Shown piece by piece: positions 42,902 to 54,616 of a DNA stretch of 64,000 bases (position 1 is the first letter of the stretch; every line of letters begins with the position of its first letter). The translations under genes and the position numbers were made by a program. The stretch is from Lelliottia nimipressuralis (GTDB lineage: Bacteria > Pseudomonadota > Gammaproteobacteria > Enterobacterales > Enterobacteriaceae), in the NCBI RefSeq assembly GCF_004402045.1, contig NZ_SOMG01000011.1, positions 124,001 to 188,000 on the forward strand. Direction: 5' to 3'. The notes beneath the pieces are model-generated. The model was not told where the DNA came from, ran no database searches, and saw nothing but the letters and a program-made list of their open reading frames with translations.

Positions 42902-42918
42902 TCAGGTCAGACCACTTT
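42902..42918. promoter_or_regulatory. FadR-like operator upstream of fadI
   Basis: TCAGGTCAGACCACTTT keeps the FadR core (GGTCAGACCA) and lies about 32 bases before the fadI start. fadIJ are FadR-repressed in E. coli. Confidence 0.62.
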
Positions 42919-42949
42919 ATGTTTGAGATAATTTTTACAGGGGAGTGTT

Positions 42950-44260
42950 ATGAGTCAGGCATTACCGCTTATTACCCGTCAGGGCGATCGCATTGCCATC
43001 GTCAGCGGATTGCGCACGCCATTTGCGCGTCAGGCAACGGCGTTTCATGGCATACCAGCTGTCGACCTGGGGAAAATGGTAGTGGGAGAGATGCTGGCTC
43101 GCAGCGAAATTCCGCCTGAAGTTATCGAACAGCTGGTTTTCGGCCAGGTCGTGCAGATGCCGGAAGCCCCCAATATTGCGCGGGAAATTGTACTCGGTAC
43201 CGGGATGAACGTTCATACCGATGCCTACAGCGTTAGCCGCGCCTGTGCGACAAGTTTCCAGGCCGTTGCTAACGTTGCCGAAAGCCTGATGGCGGGCACG
43301 ATCCGCGCCGGGATTGCAGGTGGGGCGGACTCTTCTTCGGTACTGCCGATTGGGGTCAGTAAAAAGCTGGCGCGCATCCTGGTGGATGCCAACAAAGCCC
43401 GCACGACGGGTCAGAAACTCAAACTCTTCTCGCGCTTACGCCTGCGCGACCTCATGCCTGTGCCACCTGCCGTAGCGGAATACTCTACCGGCCTGCGCAT
43501 GGGAGATACCGCTGAGCAGATGGCAAAAACGTACGGCATTACCCGTGAACAGCAAGATGCCCTGGCGCATCGTTCACATCAGCTTGCGGCAAAAGCCTGG
43601 TCGGAAGGCAAGCTGTCCGATGAAGTCATGACTGCCTATATTCCGCCCTACCGTGAACCGCTCGCGGAAGATAACAATATTCGCGGCACCTCGACGCTGG
43701 CGGATTACGCAAAACTGCGCCCTGCGTTTGACCGTAAACATGGCACGGTGACGGCGGCTAACAGTACGCCACTGACGGATGGGGCTGCCGCTGTGATCCT
43801 GATGACCGAATCCCGCGCAAAAGAGCTGGGCATCACTCCGCTGGGCTATTTACGCAGCTATGCTTTTACCGCCATTGATGTCTGGCAGGACATGCTGTTA
43901 GGTCCGGCGTGGTCCACGCCGCTGGCACTGGATCGTGCGGGGCTGACGCTGGCTGATTTAACCCTGATTGATATGCACGAAGCGTTCGCTGCGCAAACCC
44001 TGGCTAACGTACAGCTGCTGGCAAGCGAGCGTTTTGCGCGCGATGTGCTGGGCCGCGCGCATGCCACAGGCGAAGTGGATCAGAGTAAATTTAACGTGCT
44101 GGGGGGCTCCATCGCCTATGGTCATCCATTTGCGGCGACAGGGGCGAGGATGATTACGCAAACATTACACGAGCTACGCCGCCGTGGCGGTGGTTTTGGT
44201 CTCGTCACCGCCTGTGCGGCGGGTGGACTGGGTGCAGCAATGGTTCTGGAGGCTGAATAA
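42950..44260 (+). CDS. fadI: FadI, 3-ketoacyl-CoA thiolase (anaerobic beta-oxidation)
   Basis: A 436-residue thiolase that cleaves 3-ketoacyl-CoA. The nucleophilic cysteine is in [10 protein letters not shown] (near residue 99). The other catalytic residues lie in [16 protein letters not shown] and the late [12 protein letters not shown] cysteine. Its length equals E. coli FadI. Its stop overlaps the fadJ ATG (TAATG), and the two proteins form the alpha2beta2-type trifunctional complex. Confidence 0.97.
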   Translation: MSQALPLITRQGDRIAIVSGLRTPFARQATAFHGIPAVDLGKMVVGEMLARSEIPPEVIEQLVFGQVVQMPEAPNIAREIVLGTGMNVHTDAYSVSRACATSFQAVANVAESLMAGTIRAGIAGGADSSSVLPIGVSKKLARILVDANKARTTGQKLKLFSRLRLRDLMPVPPAVAEYSTGLRMGDTAEQMAKTYGITREQQDALAHRSHQLAAKAWSEGKLSDEVMTAYIPPYREPLAEDNNIRGTSTLADYAKLRPAFDRKHGTVTAANSTPLTDGAAAVILMTESRAKELGITPLGYLRSYAFTAIDVWQDMLLGPAWSTPLALDRAGLTLADLTLIDMHEAFAAQTLANVQLLASERFARDVLGRAHATGEVDQSKFNVLGGSIAYGHPFAATGARMITQTLHELRRRGGGFGLVTACAAGGLGAAMVLEAE

Positions 44261-46407
44261 TGGAAATGACATCTGTCTTTAATCTGACGGTTCGCCTCGA
44301 TAACGTCGCAGTGATAACCATTGATGTTCCTGGTGAAAAGATGAATACCCTGAAAGCCGAGTTTGGTGTTCAGGTGCGCGCAATGCTAAAGCAGATCCGC
44401 GAAAACAAGGCTATCCGCGGTCTGGTGTTTATCTCTGCCAAGCCGGACAACTTTATTGCCGGGGCCGATATCAACATGATTGCCCGGGCGCAAAGCGCTC
44501 TGGAAGCTGAAGAACTGGCACGTCAGGGCCAGCAGGTAATGGCGGAGATTAGCGGCCTGCCGATCCCGGTCGTCGCAGCGATCCACGGCGCTTGCCTGGG
44601 TGGGGGACTGGAGCTGGCACTGGCCTGTCATAGCCGCATCTGCACTGACGATGCAAAAACCGTTTTAGGCCTGCCTGAAGTGCAGCTTGGCTTGCTGCCT
44701 GGCTCCGGCGGAACGCAACGTCTGCCGCGTCTGGTGGGCGTCAGCACGGCGCTGGAGATGATCTTAACCGGTAAACAGTTGCGTGCCCGCCAGGCGCAGA
44801 AGGTCGGTCTGGTCAATGACGTCGTACCGCATTCCATTTTGCTGGAGGCCGCCGTTGAGCTTGCGCTGAAAGGACGTCAGGCAAAACGTCCTTTGCCGGT
44901 ACGCGAGCGCGTGCTGGCCGGTCCGCTGGGGAGAACGCTGCTGTTCAACATGGTGGGCAAAAAGACCGAACAAAAAACCAAAGGCAACTACCCGGCGGCA
45001 AAGCGGATCCTGGAGGTTATTGAAACCGGGTTGTCCCAGGGAAGCAGCAGCGGCTATGCCGCGGAGGCTAAAGCCTTTGGCGAACTGGCGATGACGCCCC
45101 AGTCGCAGGCGCTGCGCAGCATCTTCTTCGCCAGCACTGACGTGAAAAAAGATCCCGGTAGCGAGGCGCAGCCTGCGCCGCTGCGTGCTATTGGCGTGCT
45201 GGGTGGGGGACTCATGGGCGGGGGCATTTCATTTGTTACTGCAAGCAAAGGTAAATTGCCTGTACGGATCAAAGACATCGCTGCGAAAGGGATCAACCAT
45301 GCGCTGCAGTACAGTTGGCAGAACCTTGATCAAAAGGTTAAACGCCGCCATATCAGAGCAAGCGAGCGCGATAAGACCCTGGCGATGATCTCCGGCACGA
45401 CGGATTATAGCGGTTTTGCGCATCGCGATCTGGTGATTGAAGCCGTGTTTGAAGACCTGGCGCTGAAGCAGCAGATGGTCGCTGACGTTGAGCAACATTG
45501 CGCGCCGCATACCATTTTTGCCTCAAACACGTCGTCATTACCGATTGGCGATATTGCGGCTAACGCCGTGCGTCCGGAGCAGGTGATAGGCCTGCACTTT
45601 TTCAGTCCGGTTGAAAGAATGCCGCTGGTGGAGGTGATCCCACATGCCACGACCAGCCCGCAAACCATCGCCACCGTAGTGAAGCTGGCTAAAATGCAGG
45701 GCAAGACGCCGATCGTGGTGGCGGACAAAGCCGGCTTTTACGTCAACCGCATTCTGGCACCCTATATTAATGAAGCCATGCGGCTGCTGACGGAAGGCGA
45801 GAAGATAGAGCATGTCGACGAGGCGCTGGTAAAGTTTGGTTTCCCCGTTGGCCCAATCCAACTTTTGGATGAGGTGGGAATAGATACCGGCACTAAAATT
45901 ATACCAGTGCTGGAAGCTGCTTATGGCGATCGTTTTAGCCCACCTGCAAACATTGTTTCTGCAATTTTGAAGGACGATCGCAAAGGGAGAAAAAATGAAC
46001 GCGGTTTCTATCTTTACGGCGCGAAAGGGCGTAAAAGCAGGAAACAGGTCGACCCTTCGGTTTATGGACTTATTTCGACCACCGGTCAGGGAAAACTGTC
46101 CGCCGTCCAGTGTGCTGAACGCTGTGTGATGATGATGCTCAATGAAGCGGCGCGCTGCTTTGGTGAGCAGGTGATCAAGAACGCGCGCGATGGTGACATC
46201 GGCGCGGTATTTGGCATTGGTTTCCCGCCATTCCTTGGCGGTCCGTTCCGTTACATGGATACGCTCGGCGCGGGTGAAGTGGTTGCTATCCTGCAACGTC
46301 TGGCTTCGCAATATGGTCCCCGGTTTACACCGTGTGACGAATTATTGCAGATGGCGGAACGGGGCCAGACATTTTGGCCTGCAAGGGAAACTGTCCTCGT
46401 AAGCTGA
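44260..46407 (+). CDS. fadJ: FadJ, enoyl-CoA hydratase/3-hydroxyacyl-CoA dehydrogenase
   Basis: A 715-residue multifunctional alpha subunit of anaerobic fatty acid oxidation. The N-terminal crotonase domain (about 1-190) has FIAGADINM and the catalytic glutamates in [13 protein letters not shown] and [16 protein letters not shown]. The NAD-binding dehydrogenase domain begins near residue 310 ([14 protein letters not shown]), with the catalytic His in [17 protein letters not shown]. It is one residue longer than the E. coli protein. Confidence 0.97.
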   Translation: MEMTSVFNLTVRLDNVAVITIDVPGEKMNTLKAEFGVQVRAMLKQIRENKAIRGLVFISAKPDNFIAGADINMIARAQSALEAEELARQGQQVMAEISGLPIPVVAAIHGACLGGGLELALACHSRICTDDAKTVLGLPEVQLGLLPGSGGTQRLPRLVGVSTALEMILTGKQLRARQAQKVGLVNDVVPHSILLEAAVELALKGRQAKRPLPVRERVLAGPLGRTLLFNMVGKKTEQKTKGNYPAAKRILEVIETGLSQGSSSGYAAEAKAFGELAMTPQSQALRSIFFASTDVKKDPGSEAQPAPLRAIGVLGGGLMGGGISFVTASKGKLPVRIKDIAAKGINHALQYSWQNLDQKVKRRHIRASERDKTLAMISGTTDYSGFAHRDLVIEAVFEDLALKQQMVADVEQHCAPHTIFASNTSSLPIGDIAANAVRPEQVIGLHFFSPVERMPLVEVIPHATTSPQTIATVVKLAKMQGKTPIVVADKAGFYVNRILAPYINEAMRLLTEGEKIEHVDEALVKFGFPVGPIQLLDEVGIDTGTKIIPVLEAAYGDRFSPPANIVSAILKDDRKGRKNERGFYLYGAKGRKSRKQVDPSVYGLISTTGQGKLSAVQCAERCVMMMLNEAARCFGEQVIKNARDGDIGAVFGIGFPPFLGGPFRYMDTLGAGEVVAILQRLASQYGPRFTPCDELLQMAERGQTFWPARETVLVS

Positions 46408-46616
46408 GGTCAAAGAAGGGTAAATCCTGAAGTGAATGAACCTGTTCTGGCGATTTTGTAAACAGAGATTGACTATACTTACGCCATTGAGGTAAAAAAC
46501 AGCGTTTCATTCACCGAATGGATCAGGCACAATGCCCGACCATCGGGTTTTCTACCTCTTAGTATTTATCGCGGGTAGTTAACGCCGGTGATTCTGGTTA
46601 ACAAAAGCGGTGCAAT

Positions 46617-47102
46617 ATGCAAGTTTTTATCATGCGTCACGGCGACGCGGCACTCGATGCCGCCAGTGACTCAGTACGTCCTTTGACCGTCTGTGGCTGC
46701 GACGAATCTCGTCAGATGGCGACCTGGCTTAACGGTCAAAAAGTGGACATCGAACGCGTTCTGGTGAGTCCGTTCCTGCGTGCAGAACAGACGCTGGATG
46801 TGGTGGGGGAGTGTATGAACCTGCCGGCCAGTGTGGATGTTCTCCCTGAACTCACCCCATGTGGCGATGTAGGCCTTGTCAGCGCTTATCTTCAGGCGCT
46901 GTGCAATGAAGGTGTCGCTTCCGCGCTGGTCATTTCCCACCTGCCACTGGTTGGCTATCTGGTATCTGAGCTGTGCCCGGGCGAAACCCCGCCGATGTTC
47001 ACGACATCCGCCATTGCCAATGTTTCTCTGGACGAAACGGGAAAAGGTGTCTTCAACTGGCAAATGAGTCCGTGCAACCTGAAGATGGCAAAAGCCATCT
47101 GA
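46617..47102 (+). CDS. sixA: SixA, phosphohistidine phosphatase
   Basis: A 161-residue histidine phosphatase superfamily member with the RHG motif at the N-terminus (FIMRHGDAAL, His8). In E. coli it dephosphorylates ArcB and the nitrogen-PTS protein NPr. Its length and N-terminus fit E. coli SixA. It is a separate gene about 210 bases after fadJ, convergent with smrB. Confidence 0.96.
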   Translation: MQVFIMRHGDAALDAASDSVRPLTVCGCDESRQMATWLNGQKVDIERVLVSPFLRAEQTLDVVGECMNLPASVDVLPELTPCGDVGLVSAYLQALCNEGVASALVISHLPLVGYLVSELCPGETPPMFTTSAIANVSLDETGKGVFNWQMSPCNLKMAKAI

Positions 47103-47152
47103 CGTGACGTACGATAGCGCGGGGGGAACAATATCCGCCTCCCGCCGTCGTA

Positions 47153-47704
47153 TCAGGGTAATTCCGGCGGCTGCCACTCTTCTACTTCAATCAACACCAG
47201 TAATGCGGCATCTCCGCCGTACTCTTTGGGTGCCTGATGAAAAGCCATCACGTGTGGATGCTGAGCCAGCCACAGCGGTGTCTGTTGCTTGAGGATATGT
47301 TTACCGTGGCCGTGCATCACGCAGGCGCAAAAAACATGTTCGCGACGACAGGCCGCGATCAGTGCCCCCAGTTCCTGTTTGGCCTGCATCTGCGTTAACC
47401 CGTGCAGATCGAGAAACAGCTCTGGCGAATAATCCCCACGGCGTAACTTTTTCAGCTCAAAATGGCTGACGTCCTCGCGGACATACTTCACAGCACCTTG
47501 CGTGTTGAGCAGAGGCTGAAATTCATCTGAAAAATAGTGACTGTTATCCGCCTGCTCCTGCAGCAGTCTCTTGACCGGTACTTCGCTGATTTTTTTACGC
47601 TGCGGGCGATGGACAATGGTGTCCTGCGCGATTTTACGCGTCCCGGTCATCAGCTGTCGGAAGAGCGCCTGATCCTCCTCGCTGAGCGATGTTTTCTTTT
47701 TCAT
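47153..47704 (-). CDS. smrB: SmrB (YfcN), ribosome-collision endonuclease
   Basis: A 183-residue protein. The C-terminal Smr domain carries the DLHG motif ([13 protein letters not shown], near residue 100) and the conserved HGHGKHILK loop. The N-terminal basic extension mediates ribosome recruitment in the E. coli homolog, which cleaves mRNA between collided ribosomes. It is divergent from prmB, a ribosomal protein methyltransferase gene, as in E. coli. Confidence 0.95.
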   Translation of the reverse strand: MKKKTSLSEEDQALFRQLMTGTRKIAQDTIVHRPQRKKISEVPVKRLLQEQADNSHYFSDEFQPLLNTQGAVKYVREDVSHFELKKLRRGDYSPELFLDLHGLTQMQAKQELGALIAACRREHVFCACVMHGHGKHILKQQTPLWLAQHPHVMAFHQAPKEYGGDAALLVLIEVEEWQPPELP

Positions 47705-47849
47705 TTGTCATTCTCATCTCGTATTTCCGATAGTGTACCCGACTAAACGCATTTTTTAACCTCAAGCGCGACGCGTCATTGCTGATTTATCGCCGTCTTC
47801 ATGGCAAACTAGCCGCCGAAAATTATGCGAGCATGCCCTGGAGGAAAGA

Positions 47850-48782
47850 GTGGATAAAATATTTGTCGATGAAGCAGTAAACGAGCTGCATACCATACAG
47901 GACATGTTGCGCTGGTCGGTTAGCCGCTTCAGCGCCGCTAATATCTGGTACGGTCACGGTACCGATAACCCATGGGATGAAGCCGTGCAGCTGGTGCTGC
48001 CATCCCTCTACCTGCCGCTGGATATCCCGGAAGACATGCGCACCGCGCGTCTGACCTCCAGCGAAAAACACCGTATCGTTGAGCGCGTGATCCGCCGCGT
48101 GAACGAGCGCATTCCGGTCGCCTATCTGACCAACAAAGCCTGGTTCTGCGGCCATGAGTTCTATGTCGATGAACGCGTGCTGGTGCCGCGCTCGCCGATT
48201 GGTGAACTGATCAACAACCACTTTGAAGGTCTGATCGGCCATCAGCCGCAGCACATTCTGGATATGTGTACCGGCAGCGGCTGCATTGCCATTGCCTGCG
48301 CTTACGCCTTCCCGGAAGCGGAAGTCGACGCCGTAGACATCTCCACCGATGCGCTGGCCGTGACCGAGCACAACATTGAAGAGCACGGCCTGATCCATCA
48401 CGTTACGCCAATTCGCTCTGACCTGTTCCGCGACCTGCCGACGCTGCAGTACGATCTCATCGTCACGAACCCGCCGTATGTCGATGCGGAAGACATGTCC
48501 GATCTGCCAAACGAATACCGTCACGAGCCGGAGCTGGGTCTGGCGTCAGGTTCTGACGGCCTGAAGCTGACCCGCCGCATCCTGGCCTGCGCGCCGGATT
48601 ATCTGACCGATGACGGCGTTCTGATTTGTGAAGTAGGCAACAGCATGGTACATCTGATAGAGCAGTACCCGGATGTGCCGTTCACCTGGCTTGAGTTCGA
48701 CAACGGCGGTGACGGCGTCTTTATGCTGACCAAAGCGCAGCTGCTCGACGCGCGCGAACACTTCAGCATCTATAAAGATTAA
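47850..48782 (+). CDS. prmB: PrmB, 50S ribosomal protein L3 glutamine methyltransferase
   Basis: A 310-residue SAM-dependent N5-glutamine methyltransferase that modifies ribosomal protein L3. The SAM-binding motif is [13 protein letters not shown], and the catalytic NPPY motif is in [12 protein letters not shown]. It starts with GTG at 47850 behind GGAGGAAAG; the N-terminus ([13 protein letters not shown]) is collinear with E. coli. A short GGGC-TTCG-GCCC hairpin lies between it and aroC. Confidence 0.97.
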   Translation: MDKIFVDEAVNELHTIQDMLRWSVSRFSAANIWYGHGTDNPWDEAVQLVLPSLYLPLDIPEDMRTARLTSSEKHRIVERVIRRVNERIPVAYLTNKAWFCGHEFYVDERVLVPRSPIGELINNHFEGLIGHQPQHILDMCTGSGCIAIACAYAFPEAEVDAVDISTDALAVTEHNIEEHGLIHHVTPIRSDLFRDLPTLQYDLIVTNPPYVDAEDMSDLPNEYRHEPELGLASGSDGLKLTRRILACAPDYLTDDGVLICEVGNSMVHLIEQYPDVPFTWLEFDNGGDGVFMLTKAQLLDAREHFSIYKD

Positions 48783-48843
48783 TCCAGCGGGCTTCGGCCC
48801 GTTTCACAATGCTCAAAACACAAACAACAACATCGGAGCCGTG

Positions 48844-49929
48844 ATGGCAGGAAACAGTATTGGACAGGTATTCCGGGTGACCACGTTTGGTGAGTCGCAC
48901 GGGCTGGCGCTGGGCTGTATCGTTGATGGCGTACCGCCAGGCATAGAACTGACCGAAGCAGATTTACAGCACGACCTTGACCGTCGTCGTCCGGGTACCT
49001 CTCGCTACACCACGCAGCGTCGCGAGCCGGACCAGGTCAAAATTCTCTCTGGCGTTTTTGAAGGCCGCACCACCGGCACCAGCATTGGTTTGCTGATCGA
49101 AAATACCGATCAGCGCTCTCAGGACTATGGCGCTATCAAAGACGTGTTCCGTCCGGGGCACGCTGATTACACCTACGAACAAAAGTACGGCTTTCGCGAC
49201 TATCGCGGCGGCGGACGTTCGTCGGCGCGTGAAACCGCGATGCGCGTGGCGGCAGGCGCGATTGCTAAAAAGTATCTGCAGCAGAAATTTGGCATCGTTA
49301 TCCGCGGCTGTCTGACCCAGATGGGCGACATTCCGCTGGCGATCAAAGACTGGGATCAGGTAGAACAAAACCCGTTCTTCTGCGCCGACGCAGACAAGCT
49401 GGAAGCGCTGGATGAGCTGATGCGCGGCCTGAAAAAAGAGGGCGACTCCATTGGCGCGAAAGTGACCGTGGTGGCCGACGGCGTCCCGGCTGGCTGGGGC
49501 GAACCGGTATTCGACCGTCTCGACGCCGACATTGCCCACGCGCTGATGAGCATCAACGCGGTGAAGGGCGTAGAGATTGGCGACGGTTTTGACGTGGTTC
49601 AGCTTCGTGGCAGCCAGAACCGCGACGAAATCACGAAAGCGGGTTTTCAGAGCAACCACGCGGGCGGCATCCTCGGGGGGATCAGTAGCGGACAGCAGAT
49701 TATTGCCAACATCGCGCTGAAGCCAACCTCCAGCATTACCGTGCCGGGCCACACGATTAACCGCGATGGCGAAGAAGTTGAGATGATCACCAAAGGACGT
49801 CACGATCCGTGCGTAGGGATCCGCGCGGTGCCGATCGCAGAAGCGATGCTGGCGATCGTGCTGATGGATCACTTCCTGCGCCAGCGCGCGCAGAATGCGG
49901 ATGTGACGACCACCATTCCACGCTGGTAA
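48844..49929 (+). CDS. aroC: AroC, chorismate synthase
   Basis: A 361-residue FMN-dependent enzyme for the last step of the shikimate pathway (EPSP to chorismate). Signatures are TFGESHG at the N-terminus, [14 protein letters not shown], and the FMN region [13 protein letters not shown]. The ATG at 48844 is preferred over the GTG one codon earlier and gives the E. coli length. It is followed two bases later by mepA. Confidence 0.98.
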   Translation: MAGNSIGQVFRVTTFGESHGLALGCIVDGVPPGIELTEADLQHDLDRRRPGTSRYTTQRREPDQVKILSGVFEGRTTGTSIGLLIENTDQRSQDYGAIKDVFRPGHADYTYEQKYGFRDYRGGGRSSARETAMRVAAGAIAKKYLQQKFGIVIRGCLTQMGDIPLAIKDWDQVEQNPFFCADADKLEALDELMRGLKKEGDSIGAKVTVVADGVPAGWGEPVFDRLDADIAHALMSINAVKGVEIGDGFDVVQLRGSQNRDEITKAGFQSNHAGGILGGISSGQQIIANIALKPTSSITVPGHTINRDGEEVEMITKGRHDPCVGIRAVPIAEAMLAIVLMDHFLRQRAQNADVTTTIPRW

Positions 49930-49931
49930 AC

Positions 49932-50756
49932 ATGAAAAAAACCGCAATTGCTCTGCTGGCGTTGCTGGTCAGTGGGGCCAGTCTGGCCGCGACGCCATGG
50001 CAAAAAATCACCCACCCGGTAGCGGGGAGCGCCCAGTCTATTGGCGCCTTTTCGAACGGATGTATCGTTGGTGCTCAGGAGCTGCCTCTGCAGTCTGATA
50101 CCTACCAGGTGATGCGTACCGATCAGCGACGCTATTTTGGCCACCCGGATCTGGTGCTGTTCATCCAGCGTCTGGGAAACCAGGTGCATAACCTGGGGCT
50201 GGGCACGATGCTGATCGGCGATATGGGGATGCCTGCTGGCGGTCGTTTTAACGGTGGACACGCCAGTCACCAGACCGGACTGGATGTTGATATCTTCCTG
50301 CAGCTGCCGAAAGCGCGCTGGACGTCAGCCCAACTGCTGAAACCGCAGGCGCTGGATCTGGTGGCGAGCGACGGTAAGCGCGTTGTGCCATCACTCTGGA
50401 CGCGGGATGTTTCCAGCATGATCAAGCTGGCGGCAGAAGATAACGACGTCACGCGGATTTTCGTCAACCCGGCCATCAAGCAGCAGCTCTGCCTGGATGC
50501 CGGAACCGATCGCGACTGGCTGCGCAAAGTGCGCCCGTGGTTCCAGCATCGTGCGCATATGCACGTTCGTCTGCGCTGCCCGGCGAACAGCCTGGAGTGT
50601 GAAGATCAGCCGTTACCTCCGCCAGGCGATGGCTGCGGTGCGGAATTGCAAAGCTGGTTTGAACCGGCAAAACCTGGAACCTCTAAGCCTGAGAAGAAGA
50701 CACCGCCTCCGTTGCCGCCTTCCTGCCAGGCGCTACTGGATGAGCATGTACTTTAA
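49932..50756 (+). CDS. mepA: MepA, penicillin-insensitive murein DD-endopeptidase
   Basis: A 274-residue periplasmic LAS-type metallopeptidase that cuts D-Ala-mDAP cross-links in peptidoglycan. The signal peptide is [19 protein letters not shown]. Zinc ligands and catalytic residues are visible in [14 protein letters not shown] (His and Asp) and HRAHMHVRL (HxH). There is a proline/lysine-rich segment before the C-terminus. It starts at 49932, two bases after the aroC stop; the longer frame from 49809 lies inside aroC and is rejected. Its stop overlaps the yfcA ATG. Confidence 0.97.
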   Translation: MKKTAIALLALLVSGASLAATPWQKITHPVAGSAQSIGAFSNGCIVGAQELPLQSDTYQVMRTDQRRYFGHPDLVLFIQRLGNQVHNLGLGTMLIGDMGMPAGGRFNGGHASHQTGLDVDIFLQLPKARWTSAQLLKPQALDLVASDGKRVVPSLWTRDVSSMIKLAAEDNDVTRIFVNPAIKQQLCLDAGTDRDWLRKVRPWFQHRAHMHVRLRCPANSLECEDQPLPPPGDGCGAELQSWFEPAKPGTSKPEKKTPPPLPPSCQALLDEHVL

Positions 50757-51565
50757 TGGATAATTTCGTCGATTTGTTTATGGTGTCACCGTGGATGCTG
50801 GCGGCACTGTTTTTTGTTGCGATGTTAGCCGGTTTTATCGATGCCCTGGCGGGTGGGGGCGGTTTGTTGACCGTTCCGGCACTGCTGGCGGTGGGGATGA
50901 GCCCTGCCCAGGCGCTCGCCACGAATAAACTTCAGGCCTGCGGCGGATCGCTCTCCGCGTCGCTCTACTTTATTCGGCGAAAAGTGGTAAACCTTGCCGA
51001 TCAGAAGCTGAATATTCTGATGACCTTTATCGGCTCGACCTCAGGTGCGCTGCTGGTTCAGCACGTGCAGTCTGATATTTTGCGCCAGATCCTGCCGATT
51101 CTGGTTATCTGCATTGGCCTCTACTTTTTGCTGATGCCCAAGCTCGGTGAAGAGGATCGCCAGCGTCGTCTGCACGGCCTGCCGTTTGCTCTGATTGCCG
51201 GGGGCTGTGTGGGTTTTTACGACGGTTTCTTTGGCCCGGGTGCAGGCTCGTTTTACGCACTGGCGTTTGTGACGCTGGCCGGGTTTAACCTTGCCAAATC
51301 CACCGCTCATGCCAAAGTGCTCAACGCGACCTCGAACGTCGGCGGCCTGCTGCTGTTTATCATTGGCGGCAAGGTCATCTGGGCAACCGGCTTTGTAATG
51401 ATGGCAGGGCAGTTTCTGGGCGCGCGCGCGGGCTCACGTCTGGTGTTAAGCAAAGGACAAAAACTGATTCGCCCGATGATTGTTATCGTCTCGGCGGTAA
51501 TGAGCGCCAAACTGCTTTATGACAGCCATGGACAGGAGATCCTCACCTGGTTGGGGATGAACTAA
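50756..51565 (+). CDS. yfcA: YfcA, TauE/SafE-family membrane transporter
   Basis: A 269-residue inner-membrane protein of the TauE/SafE family (PF01925), possibly sulfite or organosulfonate export, with about eight hydrophobic segments. The family repeats AGFIDALAGGGGLLTVPAL and GFYDGFFGPGAGSFYALAF are clear. Its ATG overlaps the mepA stop and its stop overlaps the epmC ATG (TAATG), so it is translationally coupled on both sides. Substrate unknown. Confidence 0.93.
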   Translation: MDNFVDLFMVSPWMLAALFFVAMLAGFIDALAGGGGLLTVPALLAVGMSPAQALATNKLQACGGSLSASLYFIRRKVVNLADQKLNILMTFIGSTSGALLVQHVQSDILRQILPILVICIGLYFLLMPKLGEEDRQRRLHGLPFALIAGGCVGFYDGFFGPGAGSFYALAFVTLAGFNLAKSTAHAKVLNATSNVGGLLLFIIGGKVIWATGFVMMAGQFLGARAGSRLVLSKGQKLIRPMIVIVSAVMSAKLLYDSHGQEILTWLGMN

Positions 51566-52110
51566 TGAACAGTACGCATAAATACGAACAGCTGATTGAG
51601 ATTTTTGACGGCTGTTTTGCTGATGATTTTAATACCCGTCTGATTAAAGGCGACGACGAACCGATCTATCTTCCTGCTGATGCGGAAGTACCGTACAACC
51701 GTATCGTCTTTGCGCACGGCTTTTACGCCAGCGGTCTTCACGAGATTTCTCACTGGTGCATCGCGGGGAAAGCGCGTCGCGAGCTGGTGGACTTCGGTTA
51801 CTGGTACTGCCCGGACGGACGTGACGCCGCCACGCAGGGGCAGTTTGAAGATGTGGAAGTGAAACCGCAGGCGCTGGAGTGGCTATTCTGCGTGGCGGCG
51901 GGCTTCCCGTTCAACGTTAGCTGCGACAACCTCGAAGGCGACTTCGAGCCGGACCGTATCGTCTTCCAGCGCCGCGTTCACGCGCAGGTGATGGAATATC
52001 TTGAGAAGGGCATCCCGGAACGTCCGGCACGTCTGATCAAGGCCTTACAGAATTATTACCACACGCCGGAGATGACGGCGGAATGCTTCCCTTGGCCGGA
52101 AGATCTTTAA
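51565..52110 (+). CDS. epmC: EpmC (YfcM), elongation factor P hydroxylase
   Basis: A 181-residue enzyme that hydroxylates the beta-lysyl-modified lysine of EF-P, the last step after EpmA and EpmB. The family motif [16 protein letters not shown] has the probable metal ligands (HxxxH). The length fits E. coli EpmC. It is coupled to yfcA, and yfcL follows after 13 bases. Confidence 0.95.
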   Translation: MNSTHKYEQLIEIFDGCFADDFNTRLIKGDDEPIYLPADAEVPYNRIVFAHGFYASGLHEISHWCIAGKARRELVDFGYWYCPDGRDAATQGQFEDVEVKPQALEWLFCVAAGFPFNVSCDNLEGDFEPDRIVFQRRVHAQVMEYLEKGIPERPARLIKALQNYYHTPEMTAECFPWPEDL

Positions 52111-52123
52111 CAGAGGAAAGAAG

Positions 52124-52402
52124 ATGATCGCAGAATTTGAATCACGCATTCTGGCGTTAATTGATGACATGGTGGAACACGCCAGTGATGATGAGCTGTT
52201 CGCCAGCGGTTATCTGCGTGGTCACCTGACGCTGGCTGTTGCCGAGCTGGAGGCAGGGGACGATCACTCTGCCGAGGCCGTTCACGATGAAGTGACCCGC
52301 AGCCTGGAGAAAGCCATTCAGGCAGGGGAACTCTCTCCACGCGACCAGTCTCTGGTGCTGGGCATGTGGGACAATTTGTTCAAGCAGGCGAAAGCGAAGT
52401 AA
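52124..52402 (+). CDS. yfcL: YfcL family small protein
   Basis: A 92-residue acidic, helical protein of the YfcL family (PF08891). The function is unknown. It has no signal or membrane helix. It is the last gene of the aroC-mepA-yfcA-epmC-yfcL run, in the E. coli order. The ribosome site GAGGAAAGAAG is strong. Confidence 0.9.
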   Translation: MIAEFESRILALIDDMVEHASDDELFASGYLRGHLTLAVAELEAGDDHSAEAVHDEVTRSLEKAIQAGELSPRDQSLVLGMWDNLFKQAKAK

Positions 52403-52411
52403 GCGTTTCAC

Positions 52412-52460
52412 CTCCCTCTCCCTGTGGGAGAGGGACGCGGTGAGGGCACCAGACCGCACC
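52412..52460. repeat. Intergenic hairpin repeat, copy 2 (CCCTCTCCC family)
   Basis: CCCTCTCCCTGTGGGAGAGGG is followed by CGGTGAGGGCACCAGACCGCACC. It matches the element at 1259-1311 in order and orientation with a few substitutions. It ends exactly at the mnmC stop codon, so it separates the convergent yfcL and mnmC and may serve as their terminator. Confidence 0.72.
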
Positions 52461-54458
52461 CTACTTAACCTTCTTCCCCTTCAGCAGTTTCCTTACCCAC
52501 AAGCGATTTGGATTAAGTCCCGCAAGCGTAACCCTGTCCAGCGGAATCGGCTCGTCGCTCATTTGCGCGGCTAACACTTCAGCCAGCAGCGGCGCAGAGC
52601 ACAGCCCGCGAGAACCCAGCCCGCCCAGCATAAACAGCTCCGGATAGACCGGTGCGGCCACCGCTGTGTCCTTGTGTTCAGCCAGATCATGATAGGCTTC
52701 AAGCGTGGCTTCGTAGTCCGGCACATTTCCCGCCATCGGCAGATGATCGCGGGTGGCACAGCGCACGCCGCAGCGCGCTTCTCCCTCGCTGACGTCGACC
52801 TCTTTCGCCCACGCCGCATCCGGGAAACAGTCAATCAGGCGTTGGCGGTTCTGCGTCTGATCCGCCTCGCTGTAGCGCATATCCGTCTCGCCACGATGAT
52901 AGCTGGCCCCGATGCAGTGATGACCATTTGACGGATTTTGCGGCGTCAGATAGCCGTCATAGCACAGCACCTGGCGCAGTTTGCTCAATTCGGGGGCGGT
53001 CGGGATATGGCTCACCTGACCGCCGACCGGATAAACCGGCAGCGTCTCTGTCTGGATAAACTGACTGATGTTATGTCCGTTTGCCAGCACAACGCTGGCA
53101 TGGCTCGCCTCTTTCCCATCAGCAAAACGCAGATTCCAGTGTTCTGTCCGACTCAGCGATTCCACCTTGTGGGCATAATGCACCGTCAGCCCGCGCGACT
53201 GCGCAAGAGCAATCACCGCAGCGGTCAGTTCAGCCGGGCACAGCCAGCCGCCGAGGGGATACTGAATACCGCCGCAGCCCGTTTCAACGCCAGCGGTTTC
53301 AGCCACCTGCTGTGGGCTCACCGCGAGGGCAATCTCGTCAGGCAGACCCAGCGACAGCATCTGCGTGATTTTTTGCTGGCTCTTATCATCCCAGCCGAGC
53401 TGCGTCACGCCGCACCAGTCATGGTCGAACGCCACCGGCAGAGCGTCGTACAGGCGACGGGCGAAGGTAAACGCCGCCGGGAAAAACTGGAACAGCGCCG
53501 GATCATGCGCGCTTAAAAGCGGATAGAGCGCGCCCTGGCGATTACCGGACGCGCCGCTTGCTGGCGTGTCGTCAGCACAGTAGAGCGTAACCTGCCAGCC
53601 ACGGTGAACAAGCGCGAGAGAGAGCAGGGCGCTGGCAATCCCCCCGCCGACTATCGCCACCTCACGTGATGCGCTGGCACTGCGTGAAAACCAGGGGGCC
53701 TGAGCAGGAATGTCCAGCGTCTGATCCATCCTGCCGACCAGCATGTCGCGCTTGCGGCCAAACCCTTTGGTTTTCTGCATGGTAAAGCCCGCCTCCTGCA
53801 ACCCGCGGCGGACAAAGCCTGCCGAGGTAAAGGTGGCGAGCGTTGCGCCAGGACGCGCCAGGCGTGCCATTGCTTCGAACAGATGCTGGCTCCACATGTC
53901 CGGGTTTTTGGCGGGCGCAAAGCCGTCCAGGAACCACGCGTCCACCTTCTGATTCATCGAATCATCAAGCGTATCGGTCAGGTCGTTAATATCGCCAAGC
54001 CAGAGGTCCAGCGTGACGCGTCCGCCGTCCAGAATCAGGCGATGACAGCCGCCGATGTGGGGCGGCCACTGTGCCTGAAGCTGCTCTGCCCAGGCTGCAA
54101 GCTCCGGCCAGCGCTGATGAGCAAGCCGCAGGTCGTGCGCGGTGAGCGGGAATTTTTCGAAACTGATGAAATGTAATCTTTGTAGCGTAGCCTCAGGGTG
54201 TGCAGCGTGAAACCGATCGAACGCCTGCCAGAGGGTTAAAAAATTCAGCCCGGTGCCGAATCCGCTCTCCGCGACCACAAACAGGCTACGCGGGTGCATC
54301 GGGAAGCGGGCGCTGAGCTGGTTTCCGTCGAGGAAAACATAGCGGGTTTCTTCAAGTCCGTTATCATTAGAAAAATAGACGTCATCAAAATCTCGGGAAA
54401 CAGGTGTACCCTCAGCGTTGAATTCGAGGTTGGCGGGTTGTATAGCGTTTTGTTTCAC
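52461..54458 (-). CDS. mnmC: MnmC, bifunctional tRNA wobble-uridine modification enzyme
   Basis: A 665-residue enzyme finishing mnm5s2U34 synthesis. The N-terminal SAM-dependent methyltransferase (motif [16 protein letters not shown], acidic motif [17 protein letters not shown]) makes the methylated product. The C-terminal FAD oxidoreductase ([17 protein letters not shown] near residue 270) removes the carboxymethyl group. The start is GTG at 54458 (then [12 protein letters not shown]), collinear with the E. coli start; the open frame upstream to 54560 overlaps the fabB operators and is not family-like. It is divergent from fabB. Confidence 0.96.
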   Translation of the reverse strand: MKQNAIQPANLEFNAEGTPVSRDFDDVYFSNDNGLEETRYVFLDGNQLSARFPMHPRSLFVVAESGFGTGLNFLTLWQAFDRFHAAHPEATLQRLHFISFEKFPLTAHDLRLAHQRWPELAAWAEQLQAQWPPHIGGCHRLILDGGRVTLDLWLGDINDLTDTLDDSMNQKVDAWFLDGFAPAKNPDMWSQHLFEAMARLARPGATLATFTSAGFVRRGLQEAGFTMQKTKGFGRKRDMLVGRMDQTLDIPAQAPWFSRSASASREVAIVGGGIASALLSLALVHRGWQVTLYCADDTPASGASGNRQGALYPLLSAHDPALFQFFPAAFTFARRLYDALPVAFDHDWCGVTQLGWDDKSQQKITQMLSLGLPDEIALAVSPQQVAETAGVETGCGGIQYPLGGWLCPAELTAAVIALAQSRGLTVHYAHKVESLSRTEHWNLRFADGKEASHASVVLANGHNISQFIQTETLPVYPVGGQVSHIPTAPELSKLRQVLCYDGYLTPQNPSNGHHCIGASYHRGETDMRYSEADQTQNRQRLIDCFPDAAWAKEVDVSEGEARCGVRCATRDHLPMAGNVPDYEATLEAYHDLAEHKDTAVAAPVYPELFMLGGLGSRGLCSAPLLAEVLAAQMSDEPIPLDRVTLAGLNPNRLWVRKLLKGKKVK

Positions 54459-54535
54459 GTAAGTTACTCGTCTGACAGGCAGTGGCACGATCTTAACGAT
54501 GTGAGTCCATTGGTGCAAATTTCCGCAGAAAATGT

Positions 54536-54550
54536 CTGATCGGACTTGTT
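54536..54550. promoter_or_regulatory. FadR-like site upstream of fabB
   Basis: CTGATCGGACTTGTT resembles the FadR recognition sequence (CTGGTCCGACCAG type). In E. coli FadR activates fabB from this place, next to the FabR palindrome. Confidence 0.5.
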
Positions 54551-54551
54551 C

Positions 54552-54569
54552 GGCGTACAAGTGTACGCT
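54552..54569. promoter_or_regulatory. FabR palindrome in the fabB promoter
   Basis: GGCGTACAA-GTGTACGCT is an interrupted palindrome (GCGTAC...GTACGC) matching the FabR operator (AGCGTACAC-TTGTACGCT type) known at fabA and fabB. FabR represses unsaturated fatty acid synthesis. Confidence 0.72.
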
Positions 54570-54616
54570 ATTGTGCGACTCGAAACTTACTATAGTGCGA
54601 CTTACAGAGGTATTGA

